A DNA stretch of 64,000 nucleotides from Candidatus Acidulodesulfobacterium ferriphilum (GTDB lineage Bacteria; SZUA-79; Acidulodesulfobacterales; Acidulodesulfobacteraceae), in assembly GCA_004195035.1 (NCBI GenBank), contig SGBD01000002.1:124001-188000 (forward strand), read 5' to 3'. Position numbers and translations under genes: made by a program. Below the pieces are notes generated by a model, which had not been told where the DNA came from, did not search any database, and was given only the letters and a program-made list of their open reading frames with translations. Positions within the stretch are counted from its first letter, which is position 1, and each line of letters begins with the position of its first letter. This document shows, piece by piece, positions 50,490 through 59,673 of the stretch.

Positions 50490-51794
50490 TTATAAATTTT
50501 TATAATTGCTAAAATATTTTTTTATCGCTTCCGAAATAATAGCAACGGTTTTGTCTAAGTCGGATTTAGTATGTTTGGAACTTACAAACATTGCTTCATA
50601 CTGGGACGGAGCAATAAATAATCCTCCGTTTAATACAGAGGAGAAAAAATCTTTAAATCTGTTTGTATCGGATTTCATAACGTCGTTAAAATTAAGAACC
50701 CCTCCACCCTTAAAAAATATAGTCAGTATCGAAGAAATAGAATTAACGGTTATTTTATCGTTAAAATTTTTAAGTTCGTTTTTTAAACCGTCTATTAAAT
50801 AATTAGCGGAAGAATTAGCCTTAGATACGGCATCGTCGCTTTCTATAGCTTTTAAAGTCGCAATGCCGGCGGCTACGCATATGGGATTACCCGATAAAGT
50901 GCCAGCCTGATAAACAGGCCCAAGCGGGGAAAGAAATTTCATTATATCTTTTCTGCCGCCGAAAGCCCCTATTGGAAGTCCGCCGCCTATTATTTTGCCG
51001 AGGCACGTAATATCGGGTTTTAAACCGAATAACCCCTGCGCTCCGCCGTTAGAAAGCCTGAAGCCCGTTATAACTTCGTCGAAAATGATTAGAGAACCGT
51101 TATCGTGGGCTAAATTTATTAATTCGTTTAAAAAACCTTCCTTCGGCAAAACGACGCCCATATTTGCCGCAACCGGTTCTATTATAACAGCCGCTATCTC
51201 TTTTTTGTTCGCGGAAAAAAGTTCTTTAACCGATGATATATCGTTGTAAACAGCGACTAAAGTATCCTTTGAAAGGCTTTCCGTTATGCCGGCGCTTGAA
51301 GGAACGGACGTAGTCAGCGCTCCGGAGCCTGCTTTAACAAGCATAGAATCTGAATGTCCGTGATAGCATCCTTCAAATTTTATAATTTTGCTTCTTCCGG
51401 TAAAACCTCTTGCAAGCCTAAGCGCGCTCATCACGGCTTCCGTTCCGGAATTTACGAGCCTGACGGACTCTATGGAAGGAAAATGCTTATTGATTAAACC
51501 GGCAAGTTCGATTTCGGCTTCCGTCGTAGCGCCGAAGCTGAAACCTTCCGACGCGGCGGACCAGACGGACTTGACTACTCTTTCGTCTGCGTGTCCAAGG
51601 AGCATCGGGCCGTAAGACATTACGTAATCAATATATTCGTTTCCGTCTATATCGTAAATTTTATCGTCTTTAGCCTTTTTTACGATTATCGGCGATAACC
51701 CGACGGATTTAAATGCCCTGACCGGACTGTTAACGCCTCCGGGCATAAGCGATTCGGCATGTTTTACGGCGTCTAAGCTTTTATCCAGTTTCAT
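50490..51794 (-). CDS. hemL: Glutamate-1-semialdehyde 2,1-aminomutase HemL
   Basis: A 434-residue PLP enzyme. SLMPGGVNSPVRAFKSVGLS is the HemL N-terminus; IKFEGCYHGHSDSMLVKAGS, LIIFDEVITGFRLSNGGAQG and ITCLGKIIGGGLPIGAFGGR (PLP Lys) follow; GPVYQAGTLSGNPICVAAG is diagnostic. It makes 5-aminolevulinate in C5 heme synthesis, consistent with cytochrome c and cobalamin needs. It is a single gene with no heme neighbours. Confidence 0.96.
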   Translation of the reverse strand: MKLDKSLDAVKHAESLMPGGVNSPVRAFKSVGLSPIIVKKAKDDKIYDIDGNEYIDYVMSYGPMLLGHADERVVKSVWSAASEGFSFGATTEAEIELAGLINKHFPSIESVRLVNSGTEAVMSALRLARGFTGRSKIIKFEGCYHGHSDSMLVKAGSGALTTSVPSSAGITESLSKDTLVAVYNDISSVKELFSANKKEIAAVIIEPVAANMGVVLPKEGFLNELINLAHDNGSLIIFDEVITGFRLSNGGAQGLFGLKPDITCLGKIIGGGLPIGAFGGRKDIMKFLSPLGPVYQAGTLSGNPICVAAGIATLKAIESDDAVSKANSSANYLIDGLKNELKNFNDKITVNSISSILTIFFKGGGVLNFNDVMKSDTNRFKDFFSSVLNGGLFIAPSQYEAMFVSSKHTKSDLDKTVAIISEAIKKYFSNYKNL

Positions 51795-51873
51795 AAAATT
51801 CCCTTTAAAATTTTTTTATATAATAAATACGGCGGCATAATTGAATTCTGTCACCGTATTAAGATTGATATTA

Positions 51874-52968
51874 TTATAAAAATTTCCTTCCGTTTTTATT
51901 GCTTTTTATATTTTTTTTAACGGCGTTTTTATCGTATTTCGGCAGATAAGGAGCAAAAAATTTAAAAACTTCCATATTCCAGCCCGGAAGCACGACGTGA
52001 CCGCTGTTTTTTGCGACAAAAAGCTTTTTCTTCGATTTAATCATTTTATAAACTACCAAAGTGCCTTTAGGCGGACAGTCCTCATCTTTAAGTCCTATGC
52101 CTATCATTACCGGAACTTTTATCCATTTTGCAAAGTGTTTAGTATCCACGTAATATAAAGAGCGCATAACTTTAGATTTGTCGCCGGGATGTTTTTTTAG
52201 AAAAGCCTTAACTTCCATATAAGGACCCATTTTTGCGAGCGGCATCTGCACCGGAATATCGCTCAAAAAAGGCACATCCGCAGCCGCCGCAACGACATGA
52301 CTATCTATAGCGGCATCTATTAGAGACAGCCCGCCTCCCATGCTTCCGCCCGTTACGAATATATATTTATGGTTAACACCCTTAAAATGTTCGAGGAATT
52401 TTAACGACGCTAATGAATCCATAACTATCTTAACCATCGAAAAAGTTTTTACATGTAGAATTCCGTTTGTCATAAGCCCCGGGAAACCGGGATTATAAAC
52501 CGCCCTGCTTCTTCCATGCCCCCTTAAATCGATAGAAAGCGCGCCGTAACCCCTTCTTGCAAAAAAGTGCGCCCAGCCCGGCGTTCCGTAAGAACCGTAA
52601 CCGTGCAGTAATAAAACCCCCGGATATTTTTTGCCTTTAACGCCGTAAGGAATGGCGAAATAACCCTTCAACTTTAAACCGTCATATGAGGTTAAGGTTA
52701 AATCGTATGTTTCTATTTTATTTATCCTGTCGTTATAAAGCGGTTTCAGAGTATATAGAACCTTTTCCTTGCGAAGGTTTTTATACATGCCGCGCCAGAA
52801 CTTTTTAAACTTTTGATATTTAGTAAGCGTCGCCGTTTTAAGATTAGCAGGAATATTTTTAACGGATTTTGGAGATTGATTGGATATGGAGAAGTGTTTA
52901 TATAAAAAAAATGAAATTGCAAAAATAACTACTACAAACAGTAATATATATAAGCTTTTCTTTTTCAT
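51874..52968 (-). CDS. Alpha/beta hydrolase with N-terminal signal anchor
   Basis: About 364 residues from ATG 52968 (GGCGGAA upstream); a longer frame starts at 53019. The N-terminal hydrophobic segment (LYILLFVVVIFAISFFLYKH) anchors or exports it. GVLLLHGYGSYGTPGWAHFF has the oxyanion region, FVTGGSMGGGLSLIDAAIDS has the nucleophile Ser, and KNSGHVVLPGW carries the His. It resembles acetyl-xylan esterase/dienelactone-type hydrolases; substrate unknown. Confidence 0.8.
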   Translation of the reverse strand: MKKKSLYILLFVVVIFAISFFLYKHFSISNQSPKSVKNIPANLKTATLTKYQKFKKFWRGMYKNLRKEKVLYTLKPLYNDRINKIETYDLTLTSYDGLKLKGYFAIPYGVKGKKYPGVLLLHGYGSYGTPGWAHFFARRGYGALSIDLRGHGRSRAVYNPGFPGLMTNGILHVKTFSMVKIVMDSLASLKFLEHFKGVNHKYIFVTGGSMGGGLSLIDAAIDSHVVAAAADVPFLSDIPVQMPLAKMGPYMEVKAFLKKHPGDKSKVMRSLYYVDTKHFAKWIKVPVMIGIGLKDEDCPPKGTLVVYKMIKSKKKLFVAKNSGHVVLPGWNMEVFKFFAPYLPKYDKNAVKKNIKSNKNGRKFL

Positions 52969-52992
52969 AAAATTCCGCCGTTTATCATAAAA

Positions 52993-53031
52993 ATAGGCAT
53001 CTTTTTTGATATATTTCAAAAAGATGCCTAT
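52993..53031 (-). terminator. Rho-independent terminator behind the cytochrome c gene
   Basis: ATAGGCATCTTTTT (52993-53006) and AAAAAGATGCCTAT (53018-53031) form a 14-pair stem with an 11-base loop. Read on the minus strand it is followed by TTTTTAT. It stands 27 bases after the cytochrome c stop. Confidence 0.75.
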
Positions 53032-53057
53032 AGATATTTATTATTTTCAAATTAAAT

Positions 53058-53519
53058 TTATTTTAACGATTCAAGATACTCAGCCACAGTTTCAAGTTGA
53101 GCCGGTTTCAGAGCGTGGTTTGGCATCATTGTATTAGGATTATGAACCTTTGGGGTGTTGATTTGCACTTCAAGCCAGTGAATAGAACGGCCTTTAGTTC
53201 CTTCCTTCGATAAATTCGGTCCGATTGAACCGCCTTTGCCGTTTATTATGTGGCAGCCCATGCAACCTTGAGCATTAATAATTTTCATTGCAGCTGCTTC
53301 CAAATTTTTGGAACCGGCTTTTTTAGCAGCTTTTGGAACTGAAGGCATTTTCATGCCGGGAGCCATTGTAGTACTTGGGGCAGGTGCTGCCGGCGCAGGG
53401 GTTGTTTCTGCTGCAGGTTTTGACGGGGATGGCTTTTGAGCGCATCCGTAAAGCCCTATACCGATAAATAATAAAAATAAAGCAGTAAATAAAACGGTTA
53501 ATCCTTTTCTTGCTTTCAA
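53058..53519 (-). CDS. Cytochrome c lipoprotein (monoheme)
   Basis: A 153-residue protein. TTG start at 53519 behind GGGAGGG. Signal peptide ends in the lipobox LYGC. A Pro/Ala-rich linker (KPAAETTPAPAAPAPSTTMA) leads to a c-type domain with CMGCH heme site and NTMMPNH Met ligand region, ending VAEYLESLK. It is a small membrane-attached electron carrier. The oxidoreductase partner is not in the window. A terminator follows. Confidence 0.9.
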   Translation of the reverse strand: MKARKGLTVLFTALFLLFIGIGLYGCAQKPSPSKPAAETTPAPAAPAPSTTMAPGMKMPSVPKAAKKAGSKNLEAAAMKIINAQGCMGCHIINGKGGSIGPNLSKEGTKGRSIHWLEVQINTPKVHNPNTMMPNHALKPAQLETVAEYLESLK

Positions 53520-53626
53520 GATTTTTCCCTCCCTAAATTTTTAAAATTAAAAATAGAATTAAATAAAATAAAATTTTATAAACACTAATTTTAAATATAT
53601 TATATTTATTTAATTTTTTGTCAAGT

Positions 53627-55969
53627 TTAAATTTTAAAGCCGGCTTCTACTTCTGTAATATCCAGAACCTTCAATCCGGCGGGCAAAAAATCATTAATTA
53701 AACTTTTTAAATTATCCACCCCGCCAAACGGTTTATTTTTTATTTTAATCGTCAAATATAAATTATCGCTTTCGCTCATAAAAGGCATCGGATTAGAATA
53801 ACTTATTTTTGGCTTTGGGCTGAACCGCGATTCTTTATAGGCAATGGGAAGTTTTGCGATCCTAAAAACTCTGAGCAGTATTTTGGCAGTTTCTAAATGC
53901 CCGATATATTTGACCGCCCCCCTCTTGGAATACCTGATTAGAAGTTTGAAGTCGGCTTTATTTTTATTATCGTTTTCGGTTTTTGGCGTATTAATAACAT
54001 CCGCGCGGTTATCCATAATATCCATATTATTTTTCTGCCTCTTATGTATTTTGATATTTTCCTTTTTTGACGAATAAACGGGGCTTATCTCTTCAAAGTC
54101 GCAGACCCCGCATAAACGGCAGACTTTCCTGCAGTTTTCCGTAGTTAATCTTTCTTCCCCGCTTTGTTCCGCATCGTCGCTGGCTTCGGCGATAACATCC
54201 GAACTAACATCATCATAAATTGAAATCGTATTCTGTTTACCGGCTTTTTCAAACTCGGACTTAAGATAATCCTTTTTAACCAATATATCTATAAAATCCC
54301 ACGGCAAAGCGTCATTTAAATCTTTTTCATCATAAAGATGCCGGTTTATTATCCCATCGCGGCTTATATTATCGAATGAATTTAACGCCTTAATCCATGC
54401 GTCGAAATTAAACAACTTCATTTCGCTGTCGTAAACCGCTCCAAATTTATAAGCCTTATAAATAATTTTCGAAGTAAACTCGTCGCCTCTCGAAATCAGC
54501 CCCTCTATAAAGCTGACCTTTGGGTCTTGATACCTTAGATTTACATTTATGGGCCGTAACAACTTTTTTAAATAATTAATCTTAAAGTTAAGTTCGGATG
54601 CCTTATTCATGGGATGCCATTGAAAAGGGGTATGCGGTTTAGGAACGAAGTTATTGACATTAACTGTTATATTTAAGCCTTTCGAAACCCGTTTTATCTT
54701 TAAAACCAAATCCTTAATGCCGTCGATATCGGAAATCCTTTCGTAAGGCAGTCCGATCATAAAATATAATTTAAGGCTTTTAAATCCCCGTTTCGATAAA
54801 TTTTCAACCTCTTTGAGCAAGTCGTATTCCGATATATTTTTATTTATAATATCCCTGAGTCTTTGGGTTCCCGCCTCGGGGGCGAGGGTGAAATTAGTCT
54901 TTTTTACTTCGGCGGTTTTTTGTAAAATTTTTTCGCTAAGGGAGCCTATCCTCATTGATGGAAAAGACATAGATACCTGTTTGTCTTCGCTCAAATACGA
55001 TAATTCGTCCAATAAACCGTTAATGTCGGAATAGTCGCCCGTCGATAAAGACGATAACGAAATTTCGCCGAGTCCCGTATCGCCTATGCCTTTTTTAATT
55101 ATTTCGACAACCGTCTCCTTTTTCCGTTCCCTTACCGGTCTATAAATATAGCCGGCCTGGCAAAACCTGCATCCGGACGAACAACCCCTTGCTATCTCGA
55201 CCGAAAGCCTGTTATGCACGGTTTCTATCAACGGAACGATATTTTTTTTAACATAACCCATTAAATTTAAGTCATAACATATCGCTTTTTTTACATTTTT
55301 TGAATAACCTGGAACATAAACTCCGCGTATTTTCACAAGCCCTGCTTTTACATAGTCTCTGTAATCTTTTTCGGCGATAAGTCCGTTTTTAAGGTCATTT
55401 TTGGCCTTTAAAACCGCATCGCAAACCGAAACCGCCGCAGTCTCGCCGTCTCCTATTATAAAGAAGTCTATGAAATCGTTTAACGGCAATGGATTAAAAG
55501 CGCATGGTCCGCCCGCCCCGACCAACGGATGGCTGAAATCCCTGTCTTTCGAGAAAACCGGAATACAGGACGACTCCAGCATAGACAATATATTTGTATA
55601 GGAAAGTTCGTATTGAAGGGAAAACCCCACAATATCGAACTCCTTTATATCTTCAAACGATTCCAATGAAAAAAGGGGTATTTTATTTTCTTTCAGTTTT
55701 GAGCTCATATCGGGATAAGGCAGATAAACCCTCTCGCACGCTATATAATCTTTAGAGTTTAATATATCGTAAATAATTCCCATTCCGATATGGCTCATCC
55801 CCAATTCATAAAAATCTGGAAATGCAAGCGCATACTTAACGGGCATTTTTTTAATATCCTTTTTCGAAATACCCTGTTCGATACCTAAATATCTGGTCGG
55901 CTTTTGGACAAATGGAAAGATATTATTATTTAATTTGTCGAATAATCTTGATTTATTCATCTTAATCAT
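53627..55969 (-). CDS. Radical SAM protein (TIGR03960-like) fused with DUF2344 domain
   Basis: A 780-residue protein. The N-terminal half has a B12-binding-like region (ILNSKDYIACERVYLPYPDM) and the radical SAM motif ARGCSSGCRFCQAGYIYRPV. The C-terminal part (LIRYSKRGAVKYIGHLETAK and FSPKPKISYSNPMP) is the DUF2344 domain that in many bacteria is a separate or fused partner, often beside RNase G. Here rng is not adjacent. A small Cys cluster (CRKVCRLCGVCDF) precedes the last domain. Function unknown, possibly RNA or tRNA modification. Confidence 0.85.
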   Translation of the reverse strand: MIKMNKSRLFDKLNNNIFPFVQKPTRYLGIEQGISKKDIKKMPVKYALAFPDFYELGMSHIGMGIIYDILNSKDYIACERVYLPYPDMSSKLKENKIPLFSLESFEDIKEFDIVGFSLQYELSYTNILSMLESSCIPVFSKDRDFSHPLVGAGGPCAFNPLPLNDFIDFFIIGDGETAAVSVCDAVLKAKNDLKNGLIAEKDYRDYVKAGLVKIRGVYVPGYSKNVKKAICYDLNLMGYVKKNIVPLIETVHNRLSVEIARGCSSGCRFCQAGYIYRPVRERKKETVVEIIKKGIGDTGLGEISLSSLSTGDYSDINGLLDELSYLSEDKQVSMSFPSMRIGSLSEKILQKTAEVKKTNFTLAPEAGTQRLRDIINKNISEYDLLKEVENLSKRGFKSLKLYFMIGLPYERISDIDGIKDLVLKIKRVSKGLNITVNVNNFVPKPHTPFQWHPMNKASELNFKINYLKKLLRPINVNLRYQDPKVSFIEGLISRGDEFTSKIIYKAYKFGAVYDSEMKLFNFDAWIKALNSFDNISRDGIINRHLYDEKDLNDALPWDFIDILVKKDYLKSEFEKAGKQNTISIYDDVSSDVIAEASDDAEQSGEERLTTENCRKVCRLCGVCDFEEISPVYSSKKENIKIHKRQKNNMDIMDNRADVINTPKTENDNKNKADFKLLIRYSKRGAVKYIGHLETAKILLRVFRIAKLPIAYKESRFSPKPKISYSNPMPFMSESDNLYLTIKIKNKPFGGVDNLKSLINDFLPAGLKVLDITEVEAGFKI

Positions 55970-56015
55970 TATATAATAAAAAAGATTATTTTAAAAATAA
56001 TAACATTTAAATACA

Positions 56016-56726
56016 ATGAACAACACCATCCAACTTATCGTAATTGCAATAATTCCAGTTTTATTTGCAATAATATTGCACGAAGTCTCACACGGCTATG
56101 TAGCCCATATCTTCGGCGACGACACCGCAAAGAATGCCGGCAGGTTAACTCTTAATCCCATAAAACATATAGACCCTTTCGGAACAATTCTACTTCCTTT
56201 GCTTTTAATTCTTTTGGGTTCGCCCTTTCTCTTCGGTTATGCAAAACCTGTTCCGGTGAATTTTAACGGACTTAAAAATCCTAAAAGGGATACAGGATTT
56301 GTTGCGGCCGCAGGTCCGGTTACCAACTTTTTACTTGCGCTAATCTCATTTATATTCTTAAAAATAATTCTCGCAAATTTCCCTATAATGAATATTTACC
56401 TCGCTTATTTTATAAGCCACCTTAAATTTCAGGCAGTAACCGGAGGGGTATTTTTTAAATTTTTCATCTATCCGGTAACATTTATGCTTTTCATCGGTAT
56501 AATGATAAACCTTGTCCTGGGCGTATTTAACCTAATACCGATTCCGCCACTGGACGGCGGAAGAGTTGCGGTCAGCATCCTGCCCGCGCCGTTTTCGGAT
56601 TATTTAAGCAGGCTCGAACCCTTCGGAATATTTATAATCCTTATATTATTGCTGATAAATCCAGGGAACTTTTTGGGTGCTTTATTTAATTTTATCGTAA
56701 ATAATATAGTTTTAAGAAATTTATAA
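56016..56726 (+). CDS. Site-2 protease family membrane metallopeptidase
   Basis: A 236-residue protein with about six TM helices. The HExxH motif is ILHEVSHGYVAHIFGDD; NLIPIPPLDGGRVAVSILPA carries the third metal ligand Asp. AGRLTLNPIKHIDPFGTILL and VAAAGPVTNFLLALI are family hallmarks. It is of the short YwhC-like type, no PDZ domain. Substrate unknown. scpA follows 41 bases later, a frequent pairing in bacteria. Confidence 0.93.
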   Translation: MNNTIQLIVIAIIPVLFAIILHEVSHGYVAHIFGDDTAKNAGRLTLNPIKHIDPFGTILLPLLLILLGSPFLFGYAKPVPVNFNGLKNPKRDTGFVAAAGPVTNFLLALISFIFLKIILANFPIMNIYLAYFISHLKFQAVTGGVFFKFFIYPVTFMLFIGIMINLVLGVFNLIPIPPLDGGRVAVSILPAPFSDYLSRLEPFGIFIILILLLINPGNFLGALFNFIVNNIVLRNL

Positions 56727-56766
56727 TATATATAACATAATATAAATTAAAAAATTAAAGCCGCAT

Positions 56767-57618
56767 ATGTCATCACCGGGTACCTCCCCCGCAACCCAAA
56801 GCAGTAATGTTAATTTAAATAATGTAAGTCTTCAGGCTTACGACGGCCCGCTAGATTTGCTGTTATCCCTTATAAAAAAAAATAAAATAAACATTTACGA
56901 CATTCCTATCGCCTCCATTACCGATCAATATCTAAATACGATAGGGCTCGACGAGGATATGCTGTCCACTTCTTTGTTAAGTTTTAATCTGGATTCAAGT
57001 GGAGATTTTATCGTTATGGCAGCCCAGCTTATATATATTAAATCACTAATGCTTTTACCGTCTTATTACGATAAAGAGAAAAATATGACGGGCGATGAAG
57101 ATATAGACCCAAGAACCGAACTTGCCAATATGCTTATAGAGTATCAAAAGGTTAAAGAAGTTGCCTCCTTTCTGGATAACAGGCCTATTTTGGGCCGCGA
57201 TGTGTTTGAAATTAATATATTTCGCACAGACAAGCCATCTGAACCAGAACAGGAAAAATCAAAAGAAATCCTTTTTGAAGCAAACATTTTCATTCTTTCC
57301 GAATATTTCTATTATAAAATGACCGAGGCTAAAAAAAGGATAAATACATACGAGGTAGCAAAAGAACGCTTTTCCATTAAAGATAAAATTATCGAGATAA
57401 TGGAAAAATTCAACATAGCCGAAAGAATTATATTTTCGGGGCTTATGAAAGAAGCCGCCTCCAAGGATGAGCTATTTACCTATTTTCTGGCTCTCCTCGA
57501 AATGTCGAGATTGATTTTAATAAATTTAGACCAGATGCGGCCGTTTGGCGAAATATATATATCTCCCGTTGCGGGCGGCGTTTTAAATTATAAGCCGAAA
57601 ATTATTAACATAATGTAG
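56767..57618 (+). CDS. scpA: Segregation and condensation protein ScpA
   Basis: A 283-residue protein. LQAYDGPLDLLLSLIKKNKI, DIPIASITDQYLNTI and DFIVMAAQLIYIKSLMLLPS are the ScpA N-terminal motifs; the C-terminal winged helix has FLALLEMSRLILINLDQMRP. It bridges SMC heads with ScpB as kleisin. scpB, normally next to scpA, is not here; a repeat element stands where it would be and rluB follows on the opposite strand. Confidence 0.95.
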   Translation: MSSPGTSPATQSSNVNLNNVSLQAYDGPLDLLLSLIKKNKINIYDIPIASITDQYLNTIGLDEDMLSTSLLSFNLDSSGDFIVMAAQLIYIKSLMLLPSYYDKEKNMTGDEDIDPRTELANMLIEYQKVKEVASFLDNRPILGRDVFEINIFRTDKPSEPEQEKSKEILFEANIFILSEYFYYKMTEAKKRINTYEVAKERFSIKDKIIEIMEKFNIAERIIFSGLMKEAASKDELFTYFLALLEMSRLILINLDQMRPFGEIYISPVAGGVLNYKPKIINIM

Positions 57619-57652
57619 TCGGTATCCATAATATAATTACTCATCCTTAAAA

Positions 57653-57738
57653 CTGGATTCCCGCATACGCGGGAATGACACCTAACGGGTGAAATTATAA
57701 ATTTCCTTAAAGTCATTCCCGCGTATGCGGGAATCCAG
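57653..57738 (-). repeat. Dispersed hairpin repeat, core unit, copy D
   Basis: CTGGATTCCCGCATACGCGG at 57653 and its exact complement ending at 57738 form a 27-base perfect inverted repeat (57653-57679 and 57712-57738); each arm is itself a palindrome. The intervening 32 bases, read on the minus strand, match the core of copy C (TTTAAGGAAATTT..ACCCGTTAGGTG). It lies in the scpA-rluB gap where two genes converge. Confidence 0.85.
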
Positions 57739-57769
57739 AATATAAAATCCTAAATCGGGATTTGGGTAA

Positions 57770-58552
57770 TTACTCGTTAATTTTCTTTTTAAATATCAGC
57801 TCGGCAACCTTTTTATTTAATATCCTGTACTGGCCCGACGGTAAATCCCCGATATAAAGTCCTCCGATAGCAACCCTTTTAAGCGTTATGATTTTAAGGT
57901 TGAAAAACTCTAAAAGTCTCCTTATCTCCCTATTCTTCCCATGATTTAAATCTATGGATAAAATAAATTTTACAGGTTTTTTACTTATAACTCTGACATT
58001 TTGAGGCTTCATTAAGCCTGTTTCTTCAAGATTTATTCCCTTTTTTATCTTTTTTAGAAGTTCATCCGTAAGTTCGCCCTTTACCTCGACTATATAAGAT
58101 TTAACGACATTAAATTTGGGATGGGTTGCCTTGTATGTAAAATCACCGTCGTTGGTTAGTAAAAGTAAGCCTTCGCTCATAAAATCAAGCCTGCCTACAG
58201 GGAATATATGTTTATGGCTTAAAGTCTCCTTTTTAATCAATTCCATTACCGTTTTAAAACCTGACTCGGATTTTACGGCAGTAATATAGCCTTGGGGCTT
58301 GTTTAACATTATGTAAACAGGGGGTTCCATTTTATAAACGATTTTTTTTCCGTCAAAGTTTACCTCGTCGCCGGGATTTACAAATGTTGCGAGATTTTTA
58401 ACGCTTTTACCGTTTATAATAACCCTGCCTTCTTTTATTATACCGTCCGCTTCCCTTCTTGAAACACCTGTTCTTGCGGCAAGAAATTTATTTAATCTTA
58501 AATCTTGCGTCAAATCGGATTTTTTTGCGGTTTTAGGCTTTTTTTCTATCAA
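57770..58552 (-). CDS. rluB: RluB-type 23S rRNA pseudouridine synthase
   Basis: A 260-residue protein. The S4-type N-terminal domain ([20 protein letters not shown]) is followed by the catalytic [19 protein letters not shown] with Asp, and [20 protein letters not shown]. It modifies 23S rRNA. The start overlaps the thiG stop by four bases, so it is coupled to the thiamine operon, although in many bacteria it follows scpA-scpB. Confidence 0.93.
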   Translation of the reverse strand: MIEKKPKTAKKSDLTQDLRLNKFLAARTGVSRREADGIIKEGRVIINGKSVKNLATFVNPGDEVNFDGKKIVYKMEPPVYIMLNKPQGYITAVKSESGFKTVMELIKKETLSHKHIFPVGRLDFMSEGLLLLTNDGDFTYKATHPKFNVVKSYIVEVKGELTDELLKKIKKGINLEETGLMKPQNVRVISKKPVKFILSIDLNHGKNREIRRLLEFFNLKIITLKRVAIGGLYIGDLPSGQYRILNKKVAELIFKKKINE

Positions 58553-59358
58553 AATACGATTCCCTCCATTTGCGTTGAGGCTTGCGCATAAAGTTTCATA
58601 GGAATGCGGCCGGATAAATACGCAAGCCTGCCCGCTTCTACCCCTTGCTTCATTGCAAGCGCCATTTTTACGGGATTATTCGCCCCGGCTATTGCTGTAT
58701 TAATAAGAATCCCGTCAACGCCGAGTTCCATCGTCTTGCAGGCATCGGACGCCGTCCCTACCCCCGCATCTACTATGACAGGCACGGAAACCGTTTCTTT
58801 TATTATTTTGATATTATAAGGGTTTCTAATTCCTAAACCGGAACCGATAGGCGAAGCAAGCGGCATAACGACCGGACACCCCGCATCCTCGAGTTTTTTA
58901 GCCAAAACAGGATCGTCCATCATATACGGCATAACCGTAAAACCCTCTTTTACCAATATTTTTGCGGCCTTAATTAACTCCTCGTTATCGGGATAAAGAG
59001 TTTTTGCATCGCCGATGACTTCAAGTTTTACCATGTCTGTCTTAAAAACATCGAGTTCTCTCGTAAGCCTGAGTGTGTTAACGGCATCCTCTGCGGTATA
59101 ACACCCTGCCGTGTTCGGCAAAAGCGTAAACCTGTCCAGGTCGATATACGACAGCATATTGTCTTTTGCGTTGAAATCAATCCTCCTGACCGCCACCGTT
59201 ATAATCTCGGCGCCGGAGGCAATCGCGGAGTCTTTCATGGTTTGAAAATCCGGATACTTTCCCGTTCCGACTATGAGCCGCGATTTAAATGTATATTTTC
59301 CAATTTTTAAACCGTCATCCTGCGGCATTTCATCATCCTCTTTTATTGCGCTATTCAT
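58549..59358 (-). CDS. thiG: Thiazole synthase ThiG
   Basis: A 269-residue TIM-barrel enzyme. [46 protein letters not shown] (Schiff-base Lys), [19 protein letters not shown] and [20 protein letters not shown] are ThiG motifs. It forms the thiazole ring from DXP, ThiS-thiocarboxylate and dehydroglycine. GGAGG lies 8 bases ahead of the ATG. It follows thiS and is coupled to rluB. Confidence 0.97.
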   Translation of the reverse strand: MNSAIKEDDEMPQDDGLKIGKYTFKSRLIVGTGKYPDFQTMKDSAIASGAEIITVAVRRIDFNAKDNMLSYIDLDRFTLLPNTAGCYTAEDAVNTLRLTRELDVFKTDMVKLEVIGDAKTLYPDNEELIKAAKILVKEGFTVMPYMMDDPVLAKKLEDAGCPVVMPLASPIGSGLGIRNPYNIKIIKETVSVPVIVDAGVGTASDACKTMELGVDGILINTAIAGANNPVKMALAMKQGVEAGRLAYLSGRIPMKLYAQASTQMEGIVF

Positions 59359-59460
59359 TTATATACCTCCGTTCTTAATTAAATTGCCGGTATTAACCCG
59401 GCATTAGCTTATGCAAATTTAATTTGTTATGTATTCCGATATTTTTTAATATTTTGTATT

Positions 59461-59673
59461 CTAACCGCCGGGCGCAATAGTTACCAAATCGACTTTATCG
59501 TTTTCGTTTAAAAGGAATTCCCTATAACCGCTCTTCGAAACTATTGTTTTGTTTACGGCGACAGCAGTACTTTTTATGTCTAATTTAAGTTCGTCTATCA
59601 AATTTTGAACTGTTATGCCGTCCGAAACATCAAATTCTTTACCGTTAATATCTATTTTCATAAGTTTTTTCAT
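59461..59673 (-). CDS. thiS: Sulfur carrier protein ThiS
   Basis: A 70-residue ubiquitin-like protein: MKIDINGKEFDVSDGITVQN, TAVAVNKTIV and NDKVDLVTIAPGG with the terminal Gly-Gly that is adenylated and thiocarboxylated. It starts inside the end of the CofH-like gene (29-base overlap), so both are translated together. thiF is not in the window. A small GC hairpin (59385-59402) stands between thiS and thiG. Confidence 0.95.
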   Translation of the reverse strand: MKKLMKIDINGKEFDVSDGITVQNLIDELKLDIKSTAVAVNKTIVSKSGYREFLLNENDKVDLVTIAPGG

